A DNA stretch of 64,000 bases from an uncultured Bacteroidia bacterium (GCA_902800965.1 CADCGK010000007.1:63377-127376), one strand, 5' to 3'. Shown: positions 1 through 8,268, numbered from the stretch's first letter. A program made the numbers and translations. The notes: generated from the letters alone by a model not told the origin.

Positions 1-1556
1 TGTTTCGACAAAGAATCCAAGATGAGCATCAAGGATTGGTCGGCCTCCAGCGCCTCATCGAGATCGGTGGAGACGGTGGAATAGTATTTATGCACAAAGC
101 CGTCGTTGTTCTTGGCGTTGAACAAGGCTTCGCTCTCCATCTCTTCGGGAGAATTATAGTCGAGGTTTCTCAAATCGCTGTCGAAGCGCACCTTGGGTGA
201 GAAGATGATACCCACCACGATGATCGCCACGATGATGGCAAGGAACCATTTCCTTCTGTCGTAAGGCAGGTTGTTGAGCCGAGAGATGTATCGGAAGGTC
301 TTGCCGGTATGGTTTGCCTTGCGTTTCGGCATAAAATGCGGCAAAAAGATCAAGGCGAAGAGTGTGCTACCCATCAAGGCGAAGGAGGCAAAGAGCCCGA
401 AGTCGCGGAGCAGGTCGCTATCCGTGAACAGCAGGCTGCAGAAGGCACCCACGGTGGTGATGCATCCCAGGAACACCGGCGTGGACTCGTCGAGGAGCAG
501 ACGCTCTGGATCGCCCACGAAGAAATGATGGACCAGCAGGTGCAGACAGTAGCTGATGGCCACGCCCAGCACGATGGCACCCAGTCCCAACGCCATCAGC
601 GACATGCCACCTTTGATCCAGTAGATGCAGGCCAATGAGAAGGCAGCGCCATAGACGATTGGCACCAGCATCTTCCACAGGAAGGGGAAACTCTTGAAGC
701 AGAAACCCAAGAGAATCAGGATCACAAGCAACGAGATGCCTACCGTGACCACGAGATCCGACTTGATCCGGCCTGCGTTCGACACGCTACCGATGGGGTC
801 GCCGTGTGCCATCACCTTCACATCGGGATGCAAGGCCTGGAAGTCGTTTCTGGCACGGTCCAGCATCTTGGCGAAACGTGTGGCGGCGCCAGAATCCAGC
901 ATCTTGAATGCCGGTGCGAGATAGGCTATCGTCACCGTGCTGTCGGAGCAGAAGAAATGGCCTTCCACGATGTTGTAGCCACCCACAGCTCCTTCCAACA
1001 GGTCGCCCAGGACGGCAGCCTTCAGGTCGAGGGGGTCGTTGGCGATCATCTGGGTGATGTCGCCCGTCTCGTCTTCCATCAGCATGTCATAATCCTTCTG
1101 CATCTGTGCAGCAGCCGTCTCAGGTTCCAGGGCTTTCTCGAAAGCCGGATACGCCGAGGTATCGACAAACGAAGGGACGTGCTCCAGCACGAAGTCCAGG
1201 GCATTGAGTGCCATCTCGGGCTCCATCTGGTAGAGGATGTTGGCGATATAGTGGCTTGAGGAATCCACCTCAAGAAGGTATTCCATGAACTCGTCCGTCC
1301 TTTCGGCCAACGTCACGACATCGAGAGGCTCGTCAGCGGAGGTCACCTGGATGAAGACCTTGTCCTTGAGGCCAATGGAGCCGAAAGCCAGCTGGCTCTC
1401 CACGCTGGATTCAGGAAGCAGCTTGGAGATGTCCTCCTCGTACTTCACCTTCAAACCGAAAAACAGAAAGACCCCGAAAGAAACAGCCATGATGATGTAC
1501 ATCAGCGGCTTATGGGATTTGAAATAGTTGTATATTGGAACAAAAATCCTATGCAT
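1..1556 (-). CDS. RND-superfamily (MMPL-type) exporter, C-terminus beyond window edge
   Basis: Reverse-strand frame open from ATG at 1556 to the window edge (about 518 codons visible). The N-terminus is a short cytoplasmic stretch followed by one membrane helix (about residues 18-36), then a soluble domain of roughly 200 residues with DISKLLPESS early on, as in predicted RND exporters (COG1033). A block of membrane helices follows (LLVILILLGFCFKSFPFLWK, then ALGLGAIVLGVAISYCLHLL), and a second soluble domain begins before the edge. It lies 3 bp after the sugar transferase at 1560-2195, so it is probably co-transcribed. Substrate is unknown; related proteins are linked to lipid or hopanoid export, and the neighbour hints at a glycolipid, which is inference only. 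Confidence 0.8.
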   Translation of the reverse strand, partial: MHRIFVPIYNYFKSHKPLMYIIMAVSFGVFLFFGLKVKYEEDISKLLPESSVESQLAFGSIGLKDKVFIQVTSADEPLDVVTLAERTDEFMEYLLEVDSSSHYIANILYQMEPEMALNALDFVLEHVPSFVDTSAYPAFEKALEPETAAAQMQKDYDMLMEDETGDITQMIANDPLDLKAAVLGDLLEGAVGGYNIVEGHFFCSDSTVTIAYLAPAFKMLDSGAATRFAKMLDRARNDFQALHPDVKVMAHGDPIGSVSNAGRIKSDLVVTVGISLLVILILLGFCFKSFPFLWKMLVPIVYGAAFSLACIYWIKGGMSLMALGLGAIVLGVAISYCLHLLVHHFFVGDPERLLLDESTPVFLGCITTVGAFCSLLFTDSDLLRDFGLFASFALMGSTLFALIFLPHFMPKRKANHTGKTFRYISRLNNLPYDRRKWFLAIIVAIIVVGIIFSPKVRFDSDLRNLDYNSPEEMESEALFNAKNNDGFVHKYYSTVSTDLDEALEADQSLMLILDSLSK

Positions 1557-1559
1557 AAA

Positions 1560-2195
1560 TCAAAACACTGTCTCAAGTATCAGCTTCATATCCTTGAAAA
1601 ATGAGTAGTTTCTATAGTACTCGCAGTTGATGCGCACTTTGTCGGGATAGATGACATGGTCGTTGTACCAAAGCGCGATCTCGGTTTCCGTTCTCGGATC
1701 GCCGTCGGCTTTGGCTTGGTTCACATATTCCTTGATCATTTCTTCCTCGTGTTTGTATTTCAGCGTGGCTGGTCCTGTGATGCCGGGACGCATCTCGAGG
1801 ACGACACGGTCCTCCCCTTCCAGCTTGTCGGCATAGCCCGGCACGTCGGGACGCGGTCCCACGAAGCTCATGTTGCCGATGAGCACGTCCCATAGCTCAG
1901 GCAGCTCGTCGAGTTTGGTACGGCGGAGCATTGCGCCTTCAGGCGTCACCCTACCCTCGTCGGGATAGGCCACCGAGGGACCTTCGTCTTCCTCATACAT
2001 GGTGCGGAACTTATGGATCTTGAAACGCTTGCCGTGGCGGCCGATGCGTTCCTGGACATACAACACGGGTGCTTTCGGCATCTTGACTTTGATCCAGATG
2101 CCGATAGCGATGAGCAGCCATCCCAGGCCCAGCAGGCCCAGGAGTGCCATCACACGGTCAAAAAGGAATTTTATGGCCCGACCGAAACCACTCAT
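1560..2195 (-). CDS. Sugar transferase (bacterial sugar-1-phosphate transferase family, WcaJ/PglC-like)
   Basis: 211 residues, the usual size for a monotopic phosphoglycosyl transferase (PF02397). One hydrophobic N-terminal segment (about residues 13-33, LFDRVMALLGLLGLGWLLIA) is followed by the family signatures KFRTMYEED, RRTKLDELPELWDVLIGNMS, FVGPRPDVPGY and RPGITGPATLKY. Such enzymes move a sugar-1-phosphate from a UDP-sugar to undecaprenyl phosphate, starting glycan assembly at the inner membrane. The start overlaps the preceding lipoprotein gene by 4 bp (ATGA), indicating coupling. The C-terminus (DKVRIN...YYRNYSFFKDMKLI) closely matches the remnant at 11021-11165, so two family members have existed in this region besides the PglC-like gene at 21.6-22.2 kb. 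Confidence 0.9.
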   Translation of the reverse strand: MSGFGRAIKFLFDRVMALLGLLGLGWLLIAIGIWIKVKMPKAPVLYVQERIGRHGKRFKIHKFRTMYEEDEGPSVAYPDEGRVTPEGAMLRRTKLDELPELWDVLIGNMSFVGPRPDVPGYADKLEGEDRVVLEMRPGITGPATLKYKHEEEMIKEYVNQAKADGDPRTETEIALWYNDHVIYPDKVRINCEYYRNYSFFKDMKLILETVF

Positions 2196-2995
2196 TCAAA
2201 AAATGCCTTGCCGTTTTCTTTCAGTTGGGCTTTCAGCGTCGCGGCAGGGATGGCGCATTCAGGCAGACCAAGCGGATGTGGTGCAATCTCGTAGTCCTGA
2301 TAGAAGAAGACGATGGAGTCGTTTTCGATCCAAGGCTCGCTTTCTGGCAATGGGAATTCAGCACCTTCTTCCAGCACGAGGACATCCTCGAAGGTCACGT
2401 CGGTGTCTTCCAACAGGAGGTCAAAATACTGTTCCTTCACGGCATTCTTGACCATCTCATTCAGTGCTCCGGGATTGGTGAACATCGTGTAGTTGAAGCG
2501 TTCGCCGGTAGCTTTGTTGAACGAGGCACCTTCCACGTAGGTGTTGCCATGGGCGCCGCCATCATACTCCCAAGTCTCGCGGACGTAGGTGACGTAGCGG
2601 TCGTTATCATCGATCATCTTGATGAAGTGTTGGAGATGCGTGTCGGGAGCGCCCGTCTCTAGGCGGAGGAAGTCTTTCCTGTCATACTCCACCATGGCAG
2701 CGACATCTTGAGGATCGCCGTCGTAGTTCACATTGAGTTGGCTGGCAATCCACTTGTTGATGCTGGTACGGAGCACTTCATTCTCAGTCACAGGGGCATC
2801 CACCTCTGCATAATAACGTGCCATGTCGTCGTTCATCCATTCCTCGACGGCCTCGGCTGGGAATTGAATGCTGTCATCCACCATGATGCTGTTGACGGCG
2901 AAAGTATCCTTAGGTTCAACGTTGTTGTTCTGGACAGGTTGGTTGCAAGCCGTCATCATCAAGCAGGCTGCAACTGCGAAAAATAACTTTTTCAT
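2192..2995 (-). CDS. DUF3298-type lipoprotein
   Basis: 267 residues. The N-terminus is a lipoprotein signal (MKKLFFAVAACLMMTACNQP, lipobox ending in Cys17). The rest looks like a DUF4163/DUF3298 (RsiV-like) periplasmic domain: YDGGAHGN in the middle and FFYQDYEIAPHPLGLPECAI near the end are characteristic. Homologues are anchored cell-envelope proteins, some related to anti-sigma factor RsiV; a specific role here is unknown. It is a clear paralogue of the next gene upstream (3026-3805), with the same spacing of GGAHG and YEIA motifs, so the pair arose by tandem duplication. It overlaps the downstream sugar transferase by 4 bp. Confidence 0.8.
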   Translation of the reverse strand: MKKLFFAVAACLMMTACNQPVQNNNVEPKDTFAVNSIMVDDSIQFPAEAVEEWMNDDMARYYAEVDAPVTENEVLRTSINKWIASQLNVNYDGDPQDVAAMVEYDRKDFLRLETGAPDTHLQHFIKMIDDNDRYVTYVRETWEYDGGAHGNTYVEGASFNKATGERFNYTMFTNPGALNEMVKNAVKEQYFDLLLEDTDVTFEDVLVLEEGAEFPLPESEPWIENDSIVFFYQDYEIAPHPLGLPECAIPAATLKAQLKENGKAFFE

Positions 2996-3025
2996 ATTAG
3001 CGTGTTTAATGTTGTTTATCGAATC

Positions 3026-3805
3026 TTATTGGAAGAAAGACTTTCCTTCTTCAGTGAGGAACTTCTCGATCACCGAATACGGGAAGGCGCATTCAGGCAT
3101 ACCTGCGGCGAAGGCGGCTATCTCGTAGGGGCCGTAGATGAAATGGACGCTGTCGTTTTCAATCCACGGGTCGGTGCCTGGCAAGGGGAACGCCTCGTCC
3201 TCGCCGAGCAGCAGCATCATGTCGATGTCGAAGTTCTCTTCCGTAAACTCCTCTCCAAAATGCTGTTCGATGATGCCCTGCTCCACCAATTCACACAATG
3301 CGTCGTGGTTCTTGAACATGTTGAACGAGAACCTTGCTCCCGTGTTACGGTCGAAGGTGGCGCAATAGTAGAACGGCATGCCGTGGGCCCCGCCGAAGTA
3401 GAGGTAGGAATCCTCCGAGTAGGTGATGTAACGGTCGGTGACTTCCCTCAGCTTCAGGTAGGTCTCCGTCATATAGCCAGGCTCGGTGTTGCCTTCTTCG
3501 AGGGAGACTTTCATATCCACCTTCATCAGGTCGAAGATGTTGTCCGAGCCGATGATGGTGTCGATCATCTGGTTTCTCATCCAAGCCAGGATGCTGTCTT
3601 TGAGCGCGTGGTTCCTGGTCACGGGTTCGTCCACCTCGCAGGTATAGAATGATTTGTCAGACAAGTACCACATATCGGGATCCAAGTCAGTGAACTGAAC
3701 GCTGTCGCACACCTTCAGTGTCTTGATGGAGAAGTCGGCGAGTTTGTTTCTATTGCATGCTGCCAGCAAGGTAATGGCGGCAAGAAGGAGTACAAGTTTT
3801 TTCAT
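3026..3805 (-). CDS. DUF3298-type lipoprotein (paralogue)
   Basis: 259 residues with a lipoprotein signal peptide (MKKLVLLLAAITLLAACNRN, Cys17). It has the same architecture as its neighbour at 2192-2995: DEPVTRNHALKDSILAWM near the N-terminus, YFGGAHGMPF in the centre, FIYGPYEIAAFAAGMPECAF near the C-terminus. It is the first gene after a good Bacteroidetes promoter (3833-3862), so the transcript 3805-2995-2195-1556 probably runs as one unit (lipoprotein, lipoprotein, sugar transferase, exporter). The function is not known; binding of an envelope ligand is a reasonable guess for DUF3298 proteins. Confidence 0.8.
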   Translation of the reverse strand: MKKLVLLLAAITLLAACNRNKLADFSIKTLKVCDSVQFTDLDPDMWYLSDKSFYTCEVDEPVTRNHALKDSILAWMRNQMIDTIIGSDNIFDLMKVDMKVSLEEGNTEPGYMTETYLKLREVTDRYITYSEDSYLYFGGAHGMPFYYCATFDRNTGARFSFNMFKNHDALCELVEQGIIEQHFGEEFTEENFDIDMMLLLGEDEAFPLPGTDPWIENDSVHFIYGPYEIAAFAAGMPECAFPYSVIEKFLTEEGKSFFQ

Positions 3806-3832
3806 GTTTTTGCAGTTTTATTTATCAAGTTG

Positions 3833-3862
3833 CAAAGGTACGAATAATTACCAATTTATCAA
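3833..3862 (-). promoter_or_regulatory. Bacteroidetes-type promoter for the lipoprotein operon
   Basis: On the reverse strand the -7 box TACCTTTG (3833-3840) fits TAnnTTTG, and a -33 TTG (3860-3862) lies 19 bp further upstream, within the spacing normal for Bacteroidetes sigma-ABfr. The start codon at 3805 follows about 28 bp after the -7 box. Confidence 0.65.
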
Positions 3863-3894
3863 TCACCTTTAATCCGAAGTCTTATTTACTGTTT

Positions 3895-4218
3895 TTAATA
3901 TATTCTATCCATTAATTGCCATTTTTCTTCACTGCGTGCGTCGGGACGGCAGCCCTGAAACTGCGACACAAAGGCTTCCCATTCCGCTTGACGCGGCAAA
4001 GTGGCCAACCGTGCCATGTCACGCTCCCAATCGAAATCATCCACGGTGTCACAAATCATAAAAAGATGTGTTCCTTTACGGTAAATTTGCATATCGAGAA
4101 TGCCGACTTCACGCTGTCCGGCTTGAATCTCAGGCCACACATGGGCGTGTGCTTCACAGTATTTTTCAATCATAACAGGATCGTCAACGAGTTCCAGCGT
4201 TTGGCAATAACGTTTCAT
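3895..4218 (-). CDS. L-rhamnose/L-fucose mutarotase family protein (RhaM-like)
   Basis: 107 residues, full length for the small dimeric alpha-beta barrel mutarotases of the RhaM family (PF05336). Diagnostic segments are YCEAHAHVWPEI, where the His is the presumed catalytic residue, and the middle YRKGTHLFMICDTVDDFDW. These enzymes interconvert alpha and beta anomers of 6-deoxyhexoses so that a kinase or isomerase receives the right anomer. It overlaps the FucP-like symporter by 4 bp and follows a sugar-kinase-like fusion, so it is the anomer-supply step of a deoxysugar salvage operon. Whether the sugar is L-rhamnose, L-fucose or another 6-deoxyhexose cannot be read from sequence alone. Confidence 0.88.
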   Translation of the reverse strand: MKRYCQTLELVDDPVMIEKYCEAHAHVWPEIQAGQREVGILDMQIYRKGTHLFMICDTVDDFDWERDMARLATLPRQAEWEAFVSQFQGCRPDARSEEKWQLMDRIY

Positions 4219-5510
4219 TTTTTTTGAGTTTTAGTGATGAATAAGCCATAGATGACGATGACGACAAAGCATATCAAAGGCAGCACAAAGCTAAGGTTTA
4301 CAGAAGCGATGTTCCCTAACCCTTTGCCGTCAATAATGCGCGCTTGCAGCGGAGGCAGCACCGAGCCACCCAAGATGGCCATGATCAGCCCTGCTGCTCC
4401 TATCTTGGCGTCCTCGCCAGCATCCGTCAAGGCGATGCCATAGATGGTTGGGAACATCAGGCTCATGCAGGCTGAGACCGCCACCAGGCAATTCAGCCCT
4501 GCCCTGCCGTCAAGGAAGATGACACCCATCACCAAGACAGCTCCGGCGATGCCCAGATAGGTCAACAGTTTGGATGGATGGATATATTTCAGCAAGATGG
4601 TGCAGACAAAACGGCTCACGCAGAAAATCGCCATCGCCACGATGTTATAGCGCTGTGAAAGCACCTCTGCTGCCTGTTCAGTCATGCCTTCACCCATAAA
4701 AACGCGCGTGCCATACTGGATGATGAAAGTCCAGCACATGATCTGCACGCCAACATAGAAGAACTGCGCCACCACGCCATAACGATATGGCTTGTTTCGC
4801 CAAAGGCGTTTCACCGTTGGGCCAAACTTCTCGTCGTTGCTTTCCTCTTTCTTGGCTTGCGTCTTCACCAACAGCAAGATAATCAAGAAGAAGGCCACTA
4901 ATAGGGCTCCGATGATGACATACGGGCGACTCAAGACGGTGAGATCGGCACTTTTTACCGCTTCAAACTGATCTTCCGGAAGCATGGCACGTTCCTCAGA
5001 ACTCAATGGATTAAGCTTGGCTTGGATAAACTGCATCGCCACGAACATGCCCGCCAGCGATCCGATGGGATTAAAGGCCTGTGCCAGGTTGAGGCGCCGT
5101 GTGGCAGTTTCCTTACTGCCCAACGAAAGAATATAGGGATTGGCTGTCGTCTCAAGGAATGACAGGCCGCATGTCAGCACAAAATAAGCGAAGAGGAAAG
5201 GATAATAGCTACCCATCGCCTTGGCAGGAAGGAACATCAAGGCGCCAACGGCATAAAGGCCGAGGCCCATCAGCAGACCCGCTTTGAAGGAGAACCTGCG
5301 CACAAACAAAGCGGCAGGCAGCGCCATGCAGAAATAGCCACCATAGAAGGCTAATTGCACCAAGGCACCATCCGTAACGCTCATGCGGAAGATCTTGGAA
5401 AAGGCTTTCACCATAGGATTGGTAATGTCGTTTGCGAAGCCCCATAGGGCGAAGCAACAAGTCACCAAACAAAAAGCCAGCAAATATTTCTTTTCTACTA
5501 CTTTGTTCAT
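4215..5510 (-). CDS. fucP: L-fucose:H+ symporter family permease (FucP-like MFS)
   Basis: 431 residues with about 12 membrane segments. The N-terminal CFALWGFANDITNPMV, with an acidic residue in helix 1, and LSFLETTANPYILSLG in helix 4 are signatures of the fucose/galactose/glucose FHS subfamily of the major facilitator superfamily; the Asp and Glu of these motifs carry protons and bind sugar in E. coli FucP. It imports a 6-deoxyhexose or related hexose with protons across the inner membrane. It overlaps both neighbours by 4 bp, placing it in a tight three-gene operon with the nucleotidyltransferase-kinase fusion upstream and the mutarotase downstream. A glucose/galactose permease is the main alternative. 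Confidence 0.88.
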   Translation of the reverse strand: MNKVVEKKYLLAFCLVTCCFALWGFANDITNPMVKAFSKIFRMSVTDGALVQLAFYGGYFCMALPAALFVRRFSFKAGLLMGLGLYAVGALMFLPAKAMGSYYPFLFAYFVLTCGLSFLETTANPYILSLGSKETATRRLNLAQAFNPIGSLAGMFVAMQFIQAKLNPLSSEERAMLPEDQFEAVKSADLTVLSRPYVIIGALLVAFFLIILLLVKTQAKKEESNDEKFGPTVKRLWRNKPYRYGVVAQFFYVGVQIMCWTFIIQYGTRVFMGEGMTEQAAEVLSQRYNIVAMAIFCVSRFVCTILLKYIHPSKLLTYLGIAGAVLVMGVIFLDGRAGLNCLVAVSACMSLMFPTIYGIALTDAGEDAKIGAAGLIMAILGGSVLPPLQARIIDGKGLGNIASVNLSFVLPLICFVVIVIYGLFITKTQKK

Positions 5511-6676
5511 TTTCGTCTTATTGTTAGTAAGATGGCTTCCGGATGAGTTTGACAGAAAGCTAACGCATCATTGACAACGCAGGCGAGATAGCCGCCTCCA
5601 CCGGCACCCGGCATCTTCCAGGCATGAACCTCTGGCGAAGCGGAATACTTGTCGATAAACGATTGTACACTGCCCTGAATCATCGCCGGGAACATGGCGG
5701 TTTGGGCATTGAAAGAAGCTTTATAAGCCGCAGCAAAACCGACAAAATCCTTGTTCATGATGGCCTCCCAGCATTCGTCGGCAGCCTTCGCCAGCGCTTT
5801 GACTTTCGTCTCGTTGATATCTTTGCCTTCCACCACCGAGCAACCTGGACGACGCGGCTCCAAGGGGATCATGACGAGGTGCTGCTCAAGCCATGTCAGG
5901 ACATCTTCATCTTGGCAAGTCTCGATCTTGACTGGCCAATAGAGTTTGTCATAATAATGCCGTGCCAGTCCCGGCATGCAGATGCCAATGCTGTCCTGTG
6001 CCCCGCTGACGATGCCGTCGCTGCGTTCCGGGTCGTTCTCGAAGCAGAACACCAACTTGGCCAACATCTCAGGATCCATGTCCGGCAGTTTCATAGGCCA
6101 GATCTTTCGGATCATGTTCCGTGTCGAAGTGGATAGTCCACAGCGTTCTCTGATCTCGAAAGTGGGGTTCAACGAAATCGTGATGGCCCAACCCGGAGCA
6201 TAGCACGAGACGTAAGGCTGGTCGATCCATGTACCAGCAAGATCAAGACGGGTGGGAATCTCGCAGAGGTTCTTTTTCAGTCCCGTTGACGAGCGTGCTT
6301 CCAGCCCCTCCGAAGGGGTCCGTTGCAGCACCACGTATTCGATGCCCCTTTCTTCGCAAAAGCGACGTTTTTCCTCCGAAGCGCCGTCCTCGTTGACCAC
6401 GAAGACATCCGGCTTGACGCGATCCACGGTGTTGATAAAGTCCATGATCCCATCGCCGTCATTGATAAAAGCATCTTTCACATAACGGATCGCCTTCACC
6501 ATGAAGAGGCGTTCTTGTTCGGGATAAAGGGTTTTATGGTTCTTATAGTGCAGGATGGTCTCATCAGAGCCAATGCCGACATAGAGATCGCCATACTGGG
6601 CAGCCTGCCGGAAGAATTCAATATGGCCGCTATGCAAGAGGTCGTAGCAGCCCGAGACAAAGACCCGTTTTGTCAT
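5507..6676 (-). CDS. Fusion: HIGH-type nucleotidyltransferase + GHMP-kinase-like domain
   Basis: 389 residues in two parts. Residues 1-135 are a cytidylyl/adenylyltransferase fold with the nucleotide motif VSGCYDLLHSGHIEFFRQA. Residues about 137-389 resemble a GHMP sugar kinase: LCEIPTRLDLAGTWIDQPYV is motif 1, SGAQDSIGICMPGLARHY corresponds to the sugar/substrate region, and KMPGAGGGGYL is motif 3. The Gly-rich GLGSSS phosphate-binding motif 2 of ordinary GHMP kinases is not evident, so the kinase domain is either shortened or altered. It opens the operon ahead of a FucP symporter and a mutarotase; the inferred job is to phosphorylate and then activate an imported deoxysugar as an NDP-sugar. 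It differs from the known Bacteroides Fkp in size and domain order. Confidence 0.75.
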   Translation of the reverse strand: MTKRVFVSGCYDLLHSGHIEFFRQAAQYGDLYVGIGSDETILHYKNHKTLYPEQERLFMVKAIRYVKDAFINDGDGIMDFINTVDRVKPDVFVVNEDGASEEKRRFCEERGIEYVVLQRTPSEGLEARSSTGLKKNLCEIPTRLDLAGTWIDQPYVSCYAPGWAITISLNPTFEIRERCGLSTSTRNMIRKIWPMKLPDMDPEMLAKLVFCFENDPERSDGIVSGAQDSIGICMPGLARHYYDKLYWPVKIETCQDEDVLTWLEQHLVMIPLEPRRPGCSVVEGKDINETKVKALAKAADECWEAIMNKDFVGFAAAYKASFNAQTAMFPAMIQGSVQSFIDKYSASPEVHAWKMPGAGGGGYLACVVNDALAFCQTHPEAILLTIRRK

Positions 6677-6705
6677 ATCACATCGAATATACTCAAATCA
6701 CTGAC

Positions 6706-6713
6706 AAAAATAG
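6706..6713 (-). promoter_or_regulatory. Putative -7 box of the deoxysugar salvage operon
   Basis: Reverse-strand TATTTTTG fits TAnnTTTG and lies 30 bp before the start at 6676, just after the terminator of the preceding gene. I do not see a well-spaced -33 TTG. Confidence 0.45.
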
Positions 6714-6729
6714 AACTATTTTTCAAACC

Positions 6730-6774
6730 AAAACAGAAACGGACCCGACAAATCGCCGAGTCCGTTTCTGTTTT
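6730..6774 (-). terminator. Strong hairpin terminator after the DegT aminotransferase gene
   Basis: Perfect 15-bp inverted repeat (6730-6744 with 6760-6774; arm AAAACAGAAACGGAC) and a 15-nt loop. On the reverse strand the stem ends in a T-run, as in an intrinsic terminator. It separates the polysaccharide locus from the fucP operon and, because both arms end in A/T runs, could work in both directions. Confidence 0.8.
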
Positions 6775-6790
6775 CTAAATAAGCCTTGTT

Positions 6791-8071
6791 TTATTCGATG
6801 GCTTCCTTGATGCAGTCCACGATATATTTGACGTCGTCGTCGCTGACGCAGGGACCGCTCGGCAGGCACATGCCCACTTTGAAGAGCTGTTCCGAGACGC
6901 CATTAACGTAGGCGGCAGCGTCTTTGTAAACTGGTTGTTTGTGCATCGGCTTCCACAGTGGACGCGCCTCGATGCCTTTCTGGTCGAGATAGACACGCAT
7001 GGCCTCCACGTTGGCGTTGGGTTCGCAGTCGGTGTGGGCGCTGTCGGTGGCATGCACCACGCCAGCGGCGCCTCCGACGGCACCTTGCACAATGGTTTTA
7101 TAGGCGTTCTCCTGCCCTTTCACCCGTACCGATGGATCGATCGTGATGGTGTTGAGCCAGAAGTTGGAATCATAACGTTCATCCGGGTTGCCATGGACCT
7201 CGATGCCCGGGACCTCCTTCAGCAGCTCCTTATAAAGCTCGAATACATGCTTATGGTGGTCGATATGGTCGTTGACGATGGTCATCTGGCCACGGCCGAT
7301 GCCGGCACAGATGTTACTCATGCGGTAGTTATAGCCGATGGCCTCATGCTGATAATAGGGATACGCTTCACGTGCCTGGGTAGCCAGCCACATGATCTTT
7401 TGCCATGCCTCTGCGTCGGGACATATCAAGGCTCCTCCACCGCTGGTGGTGATCATCTTGTTACCGTTGAAGCTCAACACGCCATATCGCCCGAAGGTGC
7501 CCAGCACCTGCCCTTTCCAGCGACTGCCGAAGCCCTCGGCGGCATCCTCCACGACGGGGATGTCATAGCCGTTGGCGACTTCCATGATACGGTCGATGTC
7601 GTACGGCATGCCGTAGAGCGCCACCGGCACAATGGCTTTTGGCTTGCGACCCGTCTTGGCGATGCGGTCTTTGATGGCTTCTTCCATCAGATCGACATCC
7701 ATGTTCCACGAGTCCTTCTCGCTATCGACGAACACCGGCTTGGCTCCCAGGTAGGTTATCGGGTGCGAGCTGGCGCAGAAGGTAAAGCTCTGCACGATGA
7801 CTTCGTCGCCTGGCTTGACGCCACAGGCGATCAGGGCCAAGTGAACGGCGGCGGTGCCGGAGTTAAGCGCGGTGACGCGCTTTTCCAAGTGAGGAGTGTG
7901 GAGTGAGGAGTGAGGAGTATTCACGAAGTCCTCGAGGTCCTTCTCGAAGCCGTTTACATTCGGGCCAAGCGGCACCACCCAATTGGTGTCGAAGGCCTCT
8001 TTGATATACTTTTGTTCAAGACCAGCTTCGCTCATGTGTGCGAGGCAGAGGTAAATGCGGTTGGTTGGCAT
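6791..8071 (-). CDS. DegT/DnrJ/EryC1/StrS aminotransferase (PglE/RfbE-like), with in-frame repeat insertion
   Basis: 426 residues; PLP-dependent sugar aminotransferase fold. N-terminal YLCLAHMSEAGLEQKYIKEA is typical, as are VVEDAAEGFGSRWKGQ and VLSFNGNKMITTSGGGAL, whose Lys is the PLP anchor. Such enzymes convert a 4-keto-6-deoxy nucleotide sugar into a 4-amino sugar, here probably the product of the CapD/PglF-like dehydratase at 46.6 kb, giving a UDP-4-amino precursor (PglE role). Residues about 51-61 (TPHSSLHTPHL) are encoded by a heptanucleotide tandem repeat at 7889-7919 that homologues should lack; reading frame and catalytic motifs remain intact. It is the last gene of the large polysaccharide locus on this strand and is closed by a strong terminator. 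Confidence 0.9.
   Translation of the reverse strand: MPTNRIYLCLAHMSEAGLEQKYIKEAFDTNWVVPLGPNVNGFEKDLEDFVNTPHSSLHTPHLEKRVTALNSGTAAVHLALIACGVKPGDEVIVQSFTFCASSHPITYLGAKPVFVDSEKDSWNMDVDLMEEAIKDRIAKTGRKPKAIVPVALYGMPYDIDRIMEVANGYDIPVVEDAAEGFGSRWKGQVLGTFGRYGVLSFNGNKMITTSGGGALICPDAEAWQKIMWLATQAREAYPYYQHEAIGYNYRMSNICAGIGRGQMTIVNDHIDHHKHVFELYKELLKEVPGIEVHGNPDERYDSNFWLNTITIDPSVRVKGQENAYKTIVQGAVGGAAGVVHATDSAHTDCEPNANVEAMRVYLDQKGIEARPLWKPMHKQPVYKDAAAYVNGVSEQLFKVGMCLPSGPCVSDDDVKYIVDCIKEAIE
7889..7919. repeat. Heptanucleotide tandem repeat inside the DegT aminotransferase gene
   Basis: About four units of GAGTGAG-type heptamer with minor variants, read on the forward strand. It is translated in the reverse-strand gene as TPHSSLHTPHL without breaking the frame. 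The same unit recurs in rmlB and aroE. Confidence 0.85.
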
Positions 8072-8074
8072 ATA

Positions 8075-8268
8075 TTACTTTGTATTTACTTTGTATTTAC
8101 TTTGTACTTACTTTGAACCTACTTTAAAGTTAGTTTGTAGTTACTTTGAAGTTACTTTGAAGTTGCTGAAACCCTAATATTTACTAGCTTTTAAGCCTAT
8201 TCTGAAGTGTTTTACTTTGTAGTTACTTTGTAGTTACTTTGTAGTTACTTTGTAGTTACTTTGTACTT
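8075..8268. repeat. 12-bp tandem repeat block (TACTTTGTAGTT type)
   Basis: The 184-bp space between the AlbA_2 regulator and the DegT gene is filled with diverged 12-mers of the TACTTTGTAGTT type: one cluster at 8075-8170, a non-repeated spacer, then a clean cluster at 8211-8268. The downstream end of the regulator gene (stop at 8256) is inside the second cluster. Units are contiguous without unique spacers, so this is not a CRISPR. Confidence 0.85.

Noticed and set aside
5507..6676. Assignment as Fkp (fucokinase/GDP-fucose pyrophosphorylase)
   Set aside because: Fkp is about 950 residues with a different N-terminal domain; this protein has 389 residues and an HIGH-type transferase.
8075..8268. 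Regular 12-bp repeats looking like a CRISPR array
   Set aside because: Units are contiguous without unique spacers and no cas genes are near.
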